Shown here: positions 1-7,399 of the stretch, in pieces
How positions within the stretch are numbered: the stretch's first letter is position 1
How the letters are laid out: every line of letters begins with the position of its first letter
From: Deltaproteobacteria bacterium
GTDB lineage: Bacteria > Myxococcota_A > Polyangia > Haliangiales > Haliangiaceae
Direction of reading: 5' to 3'
NCBI GenBank assembly: GCA_013813945.1
Contig: JACCQV010000378.1
Location: forward strand, 1-12,575
DNA length: 12,575 nt
Translations under genes and position numbers: made by a program
Notes under the pieces: generated by a model
The model's input: the letters and a program-made list of their open reading frames with translations, nothing else
Databases searched by the model: none
What the model was told of the DNA's origin: nothing

Positions 1-912
1 CTTGAACGCCTTCCACACCTTCTCGCGGAGGTCGCGGCGCGACGCTGTGGTCAGGAACGGATCGACGCTCGACCGGGTATTGACCACGAGCCACTTGCCG
101 GGCAGCTTGCGCTCGGCGGCGGCGGCCTTGTACGAGGCGACCAGCGACGCCGGAAGGCCCGCGAGATCTTTCTTCTCGAGCACGACCCACGTGTTCTCGT
201 CGGCGAGCACCTTGTTACCGAAGTCCGTGAACAGCACGGCCAGCTCCTGGTTGATCCGGCCCATCTCGGCCTTCTGTGCCGCGGTCAGCTTCGCGCCGGA
301 GCGGACGAACCGATCGTAGGTGAGCTCGACGAGACGCTTCTGCTCGGGCGTCAGCTTGTCGCGTGCGGCGTGGACCGCGGAGAGCCGTGCGAACAGCTTC
401 TCGTCGAACGTGATCTTGTCACTCGCCGCCGCGAACTTCGGCGACCACTCGCGATCGACCACCTGGACGTCGGGGGTGTTGAGGCTGCTCGTCAGCACGG
501 AGAACAGCGTCTGCGCGCGATCGACGTGGCGGCCGAGATCCTCGAGCGCGACCATCGTGTTATCGAACGATGCAGGCGCCGGGTTCGAGGTGATCACGGC
601 GACCTCGTGATCCTGAAGCTCGAGACCTGCACTGAACGCTGCCGCGAACAGGTCGGTCTTGACCTTGTCCCACGGCGGCACGCCGCCATAGGGACCGGTC
701 CACGCTGCGAGCAGCGGGTTCTTGTCCGCCTCGGCCTTGAGCTGCGCGACCTTCTGCTTTGCCCCTTCGTGCGCTGCGCGCGCGACCTCGGCGGGATCTG
801 GCATCGGTTGCGCGACGACTGCCGACTCCGGCTCCGGGGGCGGCGCCGGGACCGGGCCAGGGAGAGTCCGGCAGGACCCGAGGAGAAGGGCAACGAGACA
901 GAGAGTGCGCAT
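1..912 (-). CDS. M3-family metallopeptidase lipoprotein, N-terminal part (runs off left edge)
   Basis: The frame starts at the ATG at 912-910 and stays open to base 1, giving 304 visible codons. The protein opens with a short lipoprotein signal (MRTLCLVALLLGSC) whose lipobox is L11-G12-S13-C14, followed by a Pro/Glu-rich linker. From about residue 60 the sequence NPLLAAWTGPYGGVPPWDKV, then SNPAPASFDNTMVALEDLG and a helical region with KLTPEQKRLVELTYDRFVR, is the typical N-terminal domain of peptidyl-dipeptidase Dcp/oligopeptidase-A-like M3 enzymes. These are zinc peptidases that degrade short peptides. The HExxH zinc site lies near the C-terminus in this family and is outside the window, so activity cannot be judged. 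The lipobox suggests attachment to an envelope membrane, as in many myxobacterial M3 paralogues. The start lies 23 bases after the stop of the RND chimera on the same strand. Confidence 0.88.
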   Translation of the reverse strand, partial: MRTLCLVALLLGSCRTLPGPVPAPPPEPESAVVAQPMPDPAEVARAAHEGAKQKVAQLKAEADKNPLLAAWTGPYGGVPPWDKVKTDLFAAAFSAGLELQDHEVAVITSNPAPASFDNTMVALEDLGRHVDRAQTLFSVLTSSLNTPDVQVVDREWSPKFAAASDKITFDEKLFARLSAVHAARDKLTPEQKRLVELTYDRFVRSGAKLTAAQKAEMGRINQELAVLFTDFGNKVLADENTWVVLEKKDLAGLPASLVASYKAAAAERKLPGKWLVVNTRSSVDPFLTTASRRDLREKVWKAFK

Positions 913-935
913 GACGCGCGCACCATATCGCGTGT

Positions 936-3014
936 TCAGCCCGCGCGCTCGGGGCTCGGCTCGATCCGCAGTCTCCTCGAGCCGGTCAGAACGTAGAGCA
1001 CCGGAAGTAGGACGAGCGTGATCAGCGAGGAGATCATCATTCCGCCGATCACGACCCGCGCGAGCGGCGCCTGGATCTCCGCGCCCTCTCCGATCGCGAG
1101 TGCGACCGGCAACATGCCCAGCACGGTCGTGGCGAGCGTCATCATGATCGGACGAAGCCGGCGCCGTCCCGCTTCGGTGATCGCGGCGATCGCATCGAGC
1201 CCCTCCTCGTGACGCAGCTGGCTCGCCGCCTGGACGAGGACGATCGCGTTATTGACCGAGATCCCGACGAGCACGATCGAACCGAGAAATGCGTTGAGGC
1301 TGAACGTCGTGCCGGTCGCGAGGAGGATGATGACCACCCCCACGAAGCCAAACGGTACGGCCGACATCACGATCAGCGGATGGCGGAGCGACTCGAACTG
1401 CACCGCCATGACGGAGAACACCAGCAGGATGGCAAGAATCGCTCCGATCTGGAGTCCGGCGAACGTGTTCTCCTGCTCGCGCGCCTCTCCGGCGACCTCG
1501 AGCGAGAATCCCGCCGGCAGCTCGAGCTTCGCGAGCTCCGATTCGAGATCAGCGACCACCGCGCCGAGCGGCCGATCACCGAGCCCGCCGACGATCGACA
1601 GGACGCGCTCTTGCCCTTCACGTTCGATCGAGCCAGGGCCACGACGCACGCCGATCTGGGCCACTGCCGACAGTGGCACGACACCCCGCGGCGTCAGGAT
1701 CGGGAGCTCACCGAGTTGCGCGGTCTGCTCCCGATCTTGCTCACGCAGCATCACGCGGACGTCGTACTCGTCGCCGCCGTCGCGCAGCCGCGTCGCCACG
1801 CGGCCGAGCACGTAGGTCTCCAGGGTCCTTGCGATCTCGGGCCGACTCAGTCCGAGATCCGCGGCGCGTTCGGTCGCGATCGAGATCGTTCGCTCCTCGA
1901 GCCCTTCCTCCCGCCCTGGACGCACATCCGCGATCCCGGGCACCTGCTTCATCAGCCCCTCGACGCGTTTCGAGAGCGCCGCCGCAACGTCGAGGTCGTG
2001 ACCGCGGATCTCGACGACAAGGCGCTCGCCCTGGCTGCCCCGCATGAACCGCTGCAATGGATTCGTGGTGCGCTGCCGGATGCGGACCTTGATCCCGGGG
2101 ATCCCGACGGCGACCTCTCGCATCTTGCTAACGATCTCCCCGGCGCCGCGATCGCGCTCGGACACCGGGACGAGCGTCAGCTCGACCTCGCCCTCGTGAC
2201 CACCACCCGGGCGATATGCGTTGTCGGGGCCCGCCGAGCTGACGATGTTGAGGATCTCCTCAGGCTTCACCACGCCGTGAATTCGCTTCTCGAGCTCCTT
2301 GACGACGTCGCGGGTTCGCTCGACCGGTGTCCCGATCGGCAACTCGAAGTCGAGATCGACCACGCCTTCGTCAGTCTCCGGCATGAGCTCGACCTGGACG
2401 GCGCTCGTCAGGCGGTATGCCCCGAGCAGAATCACGAGCGCACCCGCGATGGTCAACCAGCGAGCGCGCAGGGCCGCTCCGAGCACGCGAACATACAGCA
2501 CATCGAGAGAGATCAGCCGCCGCTCGAACCACGACGCAACCCGCGCGAACAACCCGGCGGTCGGCTTGCGGCGTCCGAGCAGCCGGGCGGCCAGCGTCGG
2601 CACGAGCGTGACGGCGACGATCAGCGAGCACACCTGCGAGAACACGACAACCATCGCAAGCTCGGCGAAGAAGACCCCGGCGAAGCCCTCCATGAACATG
2701 ACCGGCGCGAACACCGCGATGGTCGTCAGCGTGACCGCTACCATCGCGCCCGTCACCTCGCGCGCACCATCCGCAGTGTCGGCGTCGAGCTCGCCAGGGT
2801 ATCTCCCTCGCTGCGTCATCGCGGTGCGCGTGACCTCGGCGGCGACCACCGGCGTCGGACGCGCGCCTGCCTTCGCTGGCGCCGACTCGTCGTCGCTCTT
2901 CAGCAGAAAGGACGCGCCGATCGCCGCAGCCACCACGGCAACGACGATCCAGGCGATCCACGCACGAGACTGCCTGGGCTTTCGATCGAGGCGGTGCGCG
3001 GAATCAACGTCCAT
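936..3014 (-). CDS. In-frame chimera: membrane fusion protein N-terminus joined to C-terminal half of an RND efflux pump (probable deletion remnant)
   Basis: With the ATG at 3014 the product is 692 residues; a GTG at 3074 would add 20. Residues 1-82 look like the start of a HlyD-type membrane fusion protein: a basic N-terminus, one membrane helix (about 19-37), an Ala/Pro linker, and RYPGELDADTAD, which normally leads into the first beta strand of such adaptors. From residue 83 (GAREVTGAMVAV) the sequence becomes the middle of an RND pump. Two helices of the first membrane half (about 90-110, 117-140) are followed by a helix at 185-206, a complete second porter/docking region (207-520) and five last helices (521-676, with GISVNNAIVLV and GEGAEIQAPLARVVIGG). 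AcrB-family pumps have about 1040 residues; the first 400 or so are missing, including TM4 with the paired proton-relay aspartates, and most of the adaptor is gone. Transport is therefore unlikely. No internal stop is present. Whether the join is biological or an assembly artefact cannot be decided here. Confidence 0.85.
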   Translation of the reverse strand: MDVDSAHRLDRKPRQSRAWIAWIVVAVVAAAIGASFLLKSDDESAPAKAGARPTPVVAAEVTRTAMTQRGRYPGELDADTADGAREVTGAMVAVTLTTIAVFAPVMFMEGFAGVFFAELAMVVVFSQVCSLIVAVTLVPTLAARLLGRRKPTAGLFARVASWFERRLISLDVLYVRVLGAALRARWLTIAGALVILLGAYRLTSAVQVELMPETDEGVVDLDFELPIGTPVERTRDVVKELEKRIHGVVKPEEILNIVSSAGPDNAYRPGGGHEGEVELTLVPVSERDRGAGEIVSKMREVAVGIPGIKVRIRQRTTNPLQRFMRGSQGERLVVEIRGHDLDVAAALSKRVEGLMKQVPGIADVRPGREEGLEERTISIATERAADLGLSRPEIARTLETYVLGRVATRLRDGGDEYDVRVMLREQDREQTAQLGELPILTPRGVVPLSAVAQIGVRRGPGSIEREGQERVLSIVGGLGDRPLGAVVADLESELAKLELPAGFSLEVAGEAREQENTFAGLQIGAILAILLVFSVMAVQFESLRHPLIVMSAVPFGFVGVVIILLATGTTFSLNAFLGSIVLVGISVNNAIVLVQAASQLRHEEGLDAIAAITEAGRRRLRPIMMTLATTVLGMLPVALAIGEGAEIQAPLARVVIGGMMISSLITLVLLPVLYVLTGSRRLRIEPSPERAG
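2755..2785 (-). other. Junction between membrane-fusion-protein and RND-pump homology
   Basis: On the minus strand, homology to the adaptor ends at the codons for DADTAD and RND homology begins at GAREV, placing the join near position 2768 (codons GCG GAT GGT GCG). No insertion sequence, tRNA or long repeat is visible at the join. The frame is kept across it. The position is inferred from family patterns, so it is accurate only to a few codons. Confidence 0.6.
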
Positions 3015-3077
3015 GACCTGACGAGTATTGCCCCTGGACCCGCCCCGCGGCGACTTGTTCACACACCGCAACACGCC

Positions 3078-4256
3078 TCACGTTTCGCCCGAAGACCGCA
3101 GGATCACCCGCGTGATCTCCGGCGGCGCACCCACGCGGACCGGCGGTCCCCAGTAGCCGGCTCCGCGACTGACGTAGAGCTGGGTGGCACCGATCTGGTA
3201 GCGACCGGCGAGCAGCCCGCCCTGCTGGATCGAGACGAGGTAGTGCCAGGGCCAGACCTGGCCACCGTGGGTGTGCCCTGATAGCTGCAGGTCGACGTCG
3301 TGCTTCGCGACCTGATGAACTTGCCGCGGCTGATGCGCGAGCATCACCACGGCGCGTTGCGGATCGCGCCCTGCCATCGTGCGAACCAGATCAGGACCGT
3401 GATCCGGGTAGAACTTGCGGCCGCCATGGTCATCGATGCCCGCGAGATCGAAGACGGATCCGGCGCGTTCGATCGCGACGCGCTCGTTGCGCAGCACACG
3501 AATCCCGAGCGACGCGATGTGCGCGACCCACTCGGCAGCGCCCGAGTAGTACTCGTGGTTCCCGGTGACGAAGTACACACCGTGCGGCGCCTTCAGCAGC
3601 GCGAACGGAGCAAACGCGTCTCGCGGCTCGTCCACGGAGCCATCGACGAAGTCGCCAGTGAGGACAATGATGTCGGCGCCGATCGCGTTCGTGCGTTCGA
3701 CCAGCTCCTCGATGAACGCGCGGCCGATCGTCCCGCCCACGTGAATGTCGGTGAGCTGCGCGATCGTGAAGCCATCGAGCGCGGGGGGCAGCCGCTTGAG
3801 GACGACCGGCACGTCGACGATCTCCGCATCTCCGAGCGCGCGCGTCAGTCCGTACCCGACCTCGCCCACCACCGCCGCGCCGACGAGACCTCCGGTGATC
3901 CGGGCGATCGCTTGCCGGCGCGAGGGATCCGCCGGCGTCGACTTGCCCGCCACCTTGCGACCGATCTTGCGGGCGGACCACACGATCAGCCAGACGAGGT
4001 CCGTGATCAGGAGCCCTGCGAACGTCAGCGCAAACAACGACCAGCCGATGAAGGCCGGCCAGGCGAACGCACCTGTCGTCTTCGGTGCGCCGTTCGGTCC
4101 CGTCGCCATCACCCATGCCATCGGAGCGATCGTGATGAGCAGCCCGACGGTCACGGCGATCTTGACAGCACCCTTGAGGCTCGTGCGGCGAGCGAGCCGG
4201 TGCCACACGTAGAACACGAGCACCAGCAGGATCGCGAGGCGCAGGATGCTGGCCAT
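3078..4256 (-). CDS. Membrane-anchored calcineurin-like metallophosphoesterase (YaeI/YkuE type)
   Basis: This 392-residue protein has all metal-binding motifs of the metallophosphoesterase superfamily: D170-I-H172, GD202FVD, GN233H234EYY, H308 in AHQPRQ and SGH328TH330GGQ. The N-terminal part has three hydrophobic helices (about 4-18, 31-51, 67-93), then a basic stretch with SRRQAIAR before another hydrophobic segment (119-136), which resembles a twin-arginine motif or signal anchor. The catalytic domain (about 160-390) would then sit outside the cytoplasmic membrane. Relatives in Escherichia coli (YaeI) and Bacillus (YkuE) act on phosphodiesters linked to lipids or wall polymers, but the substrate here is unknown. 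The ATG at 4256 lies three bases past the stop of the DUF2505 gene, so co-translation is likely. It is followed on the same strand by the pump chimera. Confidence 0.9.
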   Translation of the reverse strand: MASILRLAILLVLVFYVWHRLARRTSLKGAVKIAVTVGLLITIAPMAWVMATGPNGAPKTTGAFAWPAFIGWSLFALTFAGLLITDLVWLIVWSARKIGRKVAGKSTPADPSRRQAIARITGGLVGAAVVGEVGYGLTRALGDAEIVDVPVVLKRLPPALDGFTIAQLTDIHVGGTIGRAFIEELVERTNAIGADIIVLTGDFVDGSVDEPRDAFAPFALLKAPHGVYFVTGNHEYYSGAAEWVAHIASLGIRVLRNERVAIERAGSVFDLAGIDDHGGRKFYPDHGPDLVRTMAGRDPQRAVVMLAHQPRQVHQVAKHDVDLQLSGHTHGGQVWPWHYLVSIQQGGLLAGRYQIGATQLYVSRGAGYWGPPVRVGAPPEITRVILRSSGET

Positions 4257-4259
4257 GCC

Positions 4260-4769
4260 TCAGCTCTTTGTACGTTCGAGCCACTTCTGCGTGCAGTCGA
4301 ACATCATTGGCATGCCCTTTTGAATCGCATCGACGATGCCGCGCTCGATCTTGCCGGAGAGCAGGGGAATGTTGACGGTGACCTGCCCCTTGTACTTGCG
4401 GCGGACCTGGCCCTCACCCGCCTGCGTGAGCTCGTAGATCGCGGCGAGCTGCACTCGACCTCCGGCGATCTGCGGCGCGACGATCAGGTCGATCGCGTCG
4501 TCCGCCTTGCGCCACGTCATCGTCTCCAGATAGCGCAGCTTGCCGCCCGAGACGAAGGCACGGACGAACCCGGGAAGGGGCTTGAGGGACGTCACGCTCC
4601 ACGTGGTCTTGCGGATCTTGTCGTCCTCGTGGTTCTCGGTGACGACCCGGTCGCCGAGCTCCGCCACCACGTCCTGCGTCGCCAGGTGATCGGGGTCGAA
4701 ATAGGCATCGAGGACGGTCCGCGTCGACGGGACCCGAAACACGTGCTCGTAGCTGAACTCGGTCGTCAT
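4260..4769 (-). CDS. DUF2505 family protein (SRPBCC/START-like fold)
   Basis: The protein has 169 residues from the ATG at 4769, which has a good GGAG ribosome binding site five bases upstream. The reading frame stays open well beyond this start, but the upstream part lies antisense to metX and lacks family resemblance. The N-terminus (FSYEHVFRVPSTRTVLDAYFDPDHL), the strand pattern of residues 40-130, the segment KYKGQVTVNIPLLSGKIE (126-143) and the long C-terminal helix (140-166) fit DUF2505, a helix-grip family likely to bind a hydrophobic ligand. No catalytic residue can be named and there is no signal peptide, so it is probably cytoplasmic. It is the first gene of the leftward run with the metallophosphoesterase. 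Its function is not known. Confidence 0.85.
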   Translation of the reverse strand: MTTEFSYEHVFRVPSTRTVLDAYFDPDHLATQDVVAELGDRVVTENHEDDKIRKTTWSVTSLKPLPGFVRAFVSGGKLRYLETMTWRKADDAIDLIVAPQIAGGRVQLAAIYELTQAGEGQVRRKYKGQVTVNIPLLSGKIERGIVDAIQKGMPMMFDCTQKWLERTKS

Positions 4770-4771
4770 GA

Positions 4772-4778
4772 CTTCTCC
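4772..4778 (-). promoter_or_regulatory. Ribosome binding site fixing the DUF2505 start
   Basis: On the minus strand the bases read GGAGAAG, followed by TC and the ATG at 4769. The GGAG core is five bases from the start. It lies within the 15-base gap between the divergent DUF2505 and metX start codons and rules out the much longer upstream reading frame. Confidence 0.7.
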
Positions 4779-4784
4779 AGATGA

Positions 4785-5951
4785 ATGCGTACAATGCCCG
4801 CGGTGCCTCCGCAGCTCCTCGACGACACGTTTCTGTCCGATCCGCCGAAGTCTCTCGTGCTCGATGCCGGATTTCGCTTTCACCATGGCGAGGTCATCGC
4901 GCCGTTCACGATCGTCTACGAGACGTTCGGCGAGCTGAACGCGGCGAAGAGCAATGCGATCCTCGTCTGTCACGCGCTGTCGCCGGGAGCGCACGTCGCA
5001 GGCAAGTACAGTGAGGCGGATGCGCGGCCCGGGTGGTGGGACGGCCTCGTTGGATACGGCAAGGGCATCGACCTCACGGACCACTTCGTCGTGTGCGTGA
5101 ACTTCCCCGGCTCGCCCTGGGGAACCACCGCGCCCCGGTCGATCGATCCGGCGTCGGGCAAGGCGTACGGCTCGCGCTATCCGTGGGTCACCGTCGAGGA
5201 CATGGTCGAGTCGCAGCGGCTCGTGCTCGATCACCTGGGGATCGAGAAGCTCCGCGCGGTCGCGGGTGCCTCTCTCGGCGGGATGGAGGCCCTGATGTGG
5301 GCCGCGCTACACCCCGAGCGGATCGGTGCGGCGATCTGCCTGGCCGGGGCGGCGTCGGTGCCCGTCGCGAGCGTCGCGTGGCACTTGATCGGGCGAAAGC
5401 TCGTGCAGAGCGATCCGGCATTCCAGGGTGGCGATTACTACGGGAGCACCGACTCACTGCGCGGGCTCCAGCTCGCGCGGATGGTCGGGCACATGACCTA
5501 TCTGTCGGATGAGGCACTCGAAGCGAAGTTCGGGCGCAAGCGGCGCGGCGGCACGCGGCAGTTCGAGGTCGACTCGTACCTCGAGCACCAGGCGCAGAAG
5601 TTCGCCGCCGCGTACGACGCCAACTCGTACATCCGCGTGCAGGCGGCGATGGACGAGATGGATCTCGAGGAGCGGTTCGGCTCGCTCGATGCTGCGTTCG
5701 CGAAGCTGAGCGCCAAGGTGCTCCTGATCTCGTTCGATACCGACTGGCTATTTCCCACCGCCGAGCTCGTCCGGATCCAGCACGCGATGCGCCGCGCTGG
5801 CGTCGACGCAACGCACCTCGAGATCGGAACCCCGAACGGCCACGACGCGTTCCTCGTCGACTACCCCCTGATCACGCCGCCGATCCGCGACTTTCTCACG
5901 GCCTACAGCAGATCGACCCAGACCTCCGAGCCGACGACGGTCACCCGGTAG
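4785..5951 (+). CDS. metX: Homoserine O-acyltransferase (MetX family)
   Basis: The 388-residue alpha/beta hydrolase matches MetX along its whole length. It transfers an acyl group from acyl-CoA to L-homoserine, the first committed step of methionine synthesis, in the cytoplasm. Visible features are HALSPGAHVAGKY (63-75), PGWWDGLVGYGKGID (82-96), nucleophile S163 in GASLGG, GRK (203-205), the cap segment LARMVGHMTYLSDEALEAKFGRK, the acid D320 in DTDWLFP, and H353 in NGHDAFL. The oxyanion region reads NFPGSPWGTTAP (106-117), where classical enzymes have a form like GGCKGSSGP. I therefore do not assign acetyl versus succinyl specificity; a serine-acylating relative is also possible. Start choice is uncertain between ATG 4785, ATG 4794 and GTG 4803, with no clear ribosome binding site. 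The 3' end overlaps the convergent Rieske gene by 49 bases. Confidence 0.92.
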   Translation: MRTMPAVPPQLLDDTFLSDPPKSLVLDAGFRFHHGEVIAPFTIVYETFGELNAAKSNAILVCHALSPGAHVAGKYSEADARPGWWDGLVGYGKGIDLTDHFVVCVNFPGSPWGTTAPRSIDPASGKAYGSRYPWVTVEDMVESQRLVLDHLGIEKLRAVAGASLGGMEALMWAALHPERIGAAICLAGAASVPVASVAWHLIGRKLVQSDPAFQGGDYYGSTDSLRGLQLARMVGHMTYLSDEALEAKFGRKRRGGTRQFEVDSYLEHQAQKFAAAYDANSYIRVQAAMDEMDLEERFGSLDAAFAKLSAKVLLISFDTDWLFPTAELVRIQHAMRRAGVDATHLEIGTPNGHDAFLVDYPLITPPIRDFLTAYSRSTQTSEPTTVTR

Positions 5952-6220
5952 CGACGCAGGCCGAGCGACGGCATGTGCTCGCAGCGGCCGGTGTCGAGAT
6001 CGAAGCGATATCCGTGGACGCGACACACGACGCCGCGTTCCTTGAGCACACCGTAGTCGACCAGCGAGACGTCATCGTGGGGGCACACGCCAGGGAACGC
6101 GATGATGGCGTCGTCGAGGATCGTCAGCATCACTGGCCACGTGACGCCACTGACCGGGAAGCCGCGGAGCTCGCCAGCGACGACGTCGGCGACCTCGCAG
6201 ACGCGAACACGGAGGGCCAT
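5903..6220 (-). CDS. Rieske [2Fe-2S] ferredoxin-like protein
   Basis: This 105-residue protein is a single Rieske domain. The cluster ligands are in C46-P-H48 and C66-x-x-H69, separated by 17 residues, with YRFDLDTGRC after the second box as in NirD/BphF-type soluble ferredoxins. There is no signal peptide or membrane helix, so a cytoplasmic electron-transfer or redox-sensing role is likely. The partner oxidoreductase is not in the window. The ATG at 6220 has a TGAGGCG sequence about six bases upstream and lies eight bases after the stop of the kinase gene, so the two are probably co-transcribed. The gene's last 49 bases are antisense to the end of metX. The last residues (WVDLL) are normal for the fold, so both reading frames are plausible. 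Confidence 0.92.
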   Translation of the reverse strand: MALRVRVCEVADVVAGELRGFPVSGVTWPVMLTILDDAIIAFPGVCPHDDVSLVDYGVLKERGVVCRVHGYRFDLDTGRCEHMPSLGLRRYRVTVVGSEVWVDLL

Positions 6221-6228
6221 CGCGCGCC

Positions 6229-7320
6229 TCAGGTCACGAGGGCGATCACGAGATTCGCGGCCGTCGCAGCCGCCACCAACCCACCGATGATCCACCAGCG
6301 TGCCGAGCTCGGCGACGACACGACGGTCGCGTTCGTCGGGGTCGCGATCGCTGCCGCGACGCCGGCGGTGCCCATCGGCGGCGGCTTGGTCGGCGGCTTC
6401 GGCAGGGGAGCCAGGACGGGAATCCCGGCCACCGGTGTGTTGAGCCGATATACATTGCGTGGCTCGAGTGCGAGGCGGAGCCCGGCCCGCAACTCCTCGA
6501 TCGTCTGGATCCGCTTCTCGGGATCGCGAGAGATCGCACGCTCGAACAGGTCGACGAACGCCCGCGGTGCGTCCGAGCGCAGCATCCCGATCGGGTATGG
6601 CTCGCTGTGGACGATCAGATTGAGCGTCTCCTCGATGCCTTCGGCCCGGAATGCCGTGCGCTGCGTCGCCATCTCGTAGAGGATCGTTCCCATCGCCCAG
6701 ACATCGGTCGACGGGCCGACCAGATCGTTCTGCCCTGTTGCCTGTTCCGGGGACATGTACGACGGCGTGCCGAGCATCTTGTGGACGCCGCTGAGGCGGC
6801 CCACGCCGCGGAGCTTGGACACCCCGAAGTCGAGCAGCTTGACGCGCTCGTCACCGGAATCATCGATCGAGATGAAGATGTTCTCGGGCTTGAGGTCGCG
6901 GTGTGTGATGCCGTTGCGGTGCGCGAGTGCGAGCGCCGACATCGTCTGATCGCCGATCCGTGCGATCGCCTCCCACGGCATCACGCCTCGCTGCAGCCGG
7001 ACCTGGAGCGAGTTGCCGTGGAGGAACTCGAGGACCATCGCGGGGGTCCCATCGGGGAGCTCGACCCAGTCGGAGATGTCGACGACGTTCGGGTGGCGCA
7101 GGCCGCCGATCAGCTCGGCCTCGCGCTGGAAGCGCTGCACCGCCTCTTCGTTGTGGGCGAGCGCCGGAAGCAGGCTCTTGATCGCGAACTGCCGCATCAG
7201 CTTGACGTGCTGTGCCTCGTAGATCATCGACATCCCGCCCTCGCCGATCTTCCGGACGATGCGATAGCGGTCCGCGATGACCGCATCCACCAGAGGATCC
7301 TCCTCGTCCACGACTCCCAC
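6229..7320 (-). CDS. Hanks-type Ser/Thr protein kinase with C-terminal membrane anchor
   Basis: The 363-residue protein has a full eukaryote-like kinase domain at about 19-285. It has a glycine loop GEGGMSMIYEA (26-36), K48 in FAIKSL, E69 in QREAEL, HRDLKPEN (140-147, catalytic D142), DFG (D164), an activation segment GTPSYMSPEQ (184-193) and DVWAMGTILYEM. A Pro-rich linker (about 300-317) leads to one hydrophobic helix (342-361) at the extreme C-terminus, and almost nothing follows it. The kinase is thus cytoplasmic and membrane-tethered, without an extracellular sensor domain. All catalytic residues are present, so it should be active. The start is a GTG with GAGGT shortly upstream. It leads a two-gene unit with the Rieske protein and is divergent from the phosphatase gene across a 79-base gap with a palindrome. 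Its substrates are unknown. Confidence 0.95.
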   Translation of the reverse strand: MGVVDEEDPLVDAVIADRYRIVRKIGEGGMSMIYEAQHVKLMRQFAIKSLLPALAHNEEAVQRFQREAELIGGLRHPNVVDISDWVELPDGTPAMVLEFLHGNSLQVRLQRGVMPWEAIARIGDQTMSALALAHRNGITHRDLKPENIFISIDDSGDERVKLLDFGVSKLRGVGRLSGVHKMLGTPSYMSPEQATGQNDLVGPSTDVWAMGTILYEMATQRTAFRAEGIEETLNLIVHSEPYPIGMLRSDAPRAFVDLFERAISRDPEKRIQTIEELRAGLRLALEPRNVYRLNTPVAGIPVLAPLPKPPTKPPPMGTAGVAAAIATPTNATVVSSPSSARWWIIGGLVAAATAANLVIALVT

Positions 7321-7341
7321 TCTACCTCAACGGGCTCACCG

Positions 7342-7363
7342 GATCTCCGTCGCGACGGCGATC
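7342..7363. promoter_or_regulatory. Candidate operator: 22-bp near-perfect palindrome in divergent intergenic gap
   Basis: The core CCGTCGCGACGG (7347-7358) is a perfect 12-base palindrome. It is flanked at equal distance by GATC on both sides, with only the pair at 7346/7359 (T and C) breaking the symmetry. It lies between the start codons of the kinase (7320) and the HAD phosphatase (7400). This is where a dimeric regulator could act on either gene. GATC and CG-rich words are common in this DNA, so chance is not excluded, and no clear -35/-10 pair is visible. Confidence 0.3.
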
Positions 7364-7399
7364 AGTTGCTGGACTCGCAACCGGGCGCCAGACTGCTGC

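Noticed and set aside
1209..3281. 690-residue open frame on the plus strand opposite the RND chimera and the metallophosphoesterase end
   Set aside because: Its product is a charged, Arg/Asp/His-rich sequence without domains, typical of antisense frames in GC-rich DNA; the minus-strand frames carry clear family motifs.
3300..4784. 494-residue plus-strand open frame opposite the metallophosphoesterase and DUF2505
   Set aside because: Low-complexity Arg/Glu/Asp/His composition and no motifs; it is the shadow of two well-supported genes.
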